NCBI GenBank assembly: GCA_016291915.1
Contig: JAEEZP010000198.1
Location: 1 to 14,984 of the forward strand
Reading direction: 5' to 3'
DNA: 14,984 nucleotides
DNA from: Prevotella sp.
GTDB lineage: Bacteria > Bacteroidota > Bacteroidia > Bacteroidales > Bacteroidaceae
Position 1 is the first letter of the stretch, and each line of letters starts with the position of its first letter. The position numbers were made by a program, and so were the translations under genes. Positions 14,246-14,984 of this stretch are shown piece after piece. The notes below the pieces were generated by a model. The model was given only the letters and a program-made list of their open reading frames with translations, searched no databases and was not told where the DNA came from.

Positions 14246-14984
14246 ATGAAGCACTGTTATTATTATGTCTCTTTGTCTTTGATGATTCTGCTGACTGGTT
14301 GCCATTCAGTATCTTTAGACAAATGGCCAGAGGGGAAGGACCCTGCGACCATCGGTTTGTTGGTTGCTAACCGTTTTGTAAAGAGTCCCCATAATAGTTT
14401 CCGACCGCCGCAACCTCCCAAATCCATTACTTATCCAGAGGTTTGTGCATGGTATGGGGCATTGAAATATGCTGAAGTTACCGGAAACCATGAATTAAGC
14501 AAGCTTTTGGAAGATCGCTTCCTGCCGTTCTTTGGGAAAGAGAAACACCTGGTGCCACGTCCCTATCATGTGGATTATTCTGTTTTTGGGACAATTCCTT
14601 TGGAGATGTATTTGCAGACAAAAGACCAAAAATACTTCGATATGGGTATTCGCTTTGCAGATGCCCAATGGTCAATACCTTCAGATTCTAGTCAGAAAGT
14701 GAAAGAAAAGTATCAGACCTTTTTGGACAAAGGACTCACCTGGCAGACCCGTTACTGGATAGATGACATGTTTATGATCACTATGGTGCAGTCGAAAGCC
14801 TATGAGGCTACGCAGAATGCAGAATATATCAACAGAGCTGCTCACGAGATGGTAGTCTATTTAGACACCCTTCAGCGCGATAACGGACTCTTCTATCATT
14901 CACCAGACGCACCCTTCTTCTGGGGGCGTGGAAACGGTTGGATGGCTGCCGGAATGACAGAACTGCTCAATAAGCTTCCTCCCA
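14246..14984 (+). CDS. GH105 family lipoprotein (unsaturated glucuronyl/galacturonyl hydrolase), 3' end outside window
   Basis: An open frame begins at the ATG at 14246 and runs to the window edge (246 codons seen of an expected ~380-400). The family removes the 4,5-unsaturated uronic acid that polysaccharide lyases leave at the non-reducing end of pectin or arabinogalactan fragments. A lipoprotein signal is present: hydrophobic core SLSLMILLTG with lipobox LTGC (Cys19), so the protein is membrane anchored. Family blocks are seen: PEVCAWYGALKYAE (64-77), TWQTRYWIDDMFMITM (165-180), where the Asp pair 173/174 is the place of the YteR catalytic aspartate, DNGLFYHSPDAPFFWGRGNGWMAAG (in part 212-236, with substrate-binding Trp/Arg). 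The helical repeats fit the six-hairpin (alpha/alpha) toroid. It is divergent from the GH43 gene and probably belongs to the same glycan-degradation locus. Confidence 0.88.
   Translation, partial: MKHCYYYVSLSLMILLTGCHSVSLDKWPEGKDPATIGLLVANRFVKSPHNSFRPPQPPKSITYPEVCAWYGALKYAEVTGNHELSKLLEDRFLPFFGKEKHLVPRPYHVDYSVFGTIPLEMYLQTKDQKYFDMGIRFADAQWSIPSDSSQKVKEKYQTFLDKGLTWQTRYWIDDMFMITMVQSKAYEATQNAEYINRAAHEMVVYLDTLQRDNGLFYHSPDAPFFWGRGNGWMAAGMTELLNKLPP

Noticed and set aside
1..14984. CRISPR array, insertion sequence or prophage
   Set aside because: No regularly spaced repeats, no transposase or integrase motifs and no phage structural genes were seen on either strand.

Overview
The window looks like a chromosomal segment of a Bacteroidota bacterium, most likely a Prevotellaceae member (Prevotella/Segatella type). 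Three things point there. Upstream regions carry the Bacteroidota promoter (TTTG, about 19-20 bp, then TAnnTTTG) and no E. coli-type boxes. Translation starts lack Shine-Dalgarno sequences and sit in A-rich leaders. The gene families are typical of gut or oral Bacteroidota: secreted GH43 and GH105 enzymes, an L-cysteine desulfidase, a DsbD-type protein and a Dna2-like nuclease-helicase. The genus is inference; no marker gene settles it.

Layout. Bases 1-218 (minus) hold the 5' end of an unrecognised coiled-coil-prone protein. A tRNA-Leu(CAA) with its own promoter and terminator follows on the minus strand (383-555). A mannose-1-phosphate guanylyltransferase (manC, plus, 692-1792) ends at a bidirectional terminator that it shares with the convergent greA-HIT pair (minus, 1849-2736). 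greA appears to have a promoter about 200 bp upstream and a structured leader. On the plus strand come an L-cysteine desulfidase family gene (3058-4365) and a DsbD-like transmembrane thiol-disulfide reductase (4398-6452), closed by a strong terminator.

From 14044 down to 6476 four minus-strand genes lie head to tail with little spacing: a secreted GH43 enzyme, a large secreted enzyme of unassigned family (4-bp ATGA overlap), an alpha/beta-hydrolase fused to a degenerate HAD domain, and a 1110-residue Dna2-like PD-(D/E)XK nuclease plus superfamily 1 helicase. No terminator is obvious between them. Divergently, at 14246, a GH105 lipoprotein begins and runs off the window. GH43, the large enzyme and GH105 suggest the edge of a plant-glycan (pectin or arabinogalactan-type) utilisation locus; no SusC/SusD pair or regulator lies inside the window.

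Most of the window is housekeeping. The least explained parts are the hydrolase-pseudoHAD fusion beside the nuclease-helicase (6476-10847), the unclassified 693-residue enzyme and the greA leader. I see no CRISPR array, insertion sequence, phage gene or integration site. All family assignments are from reading motifs, without database searches.
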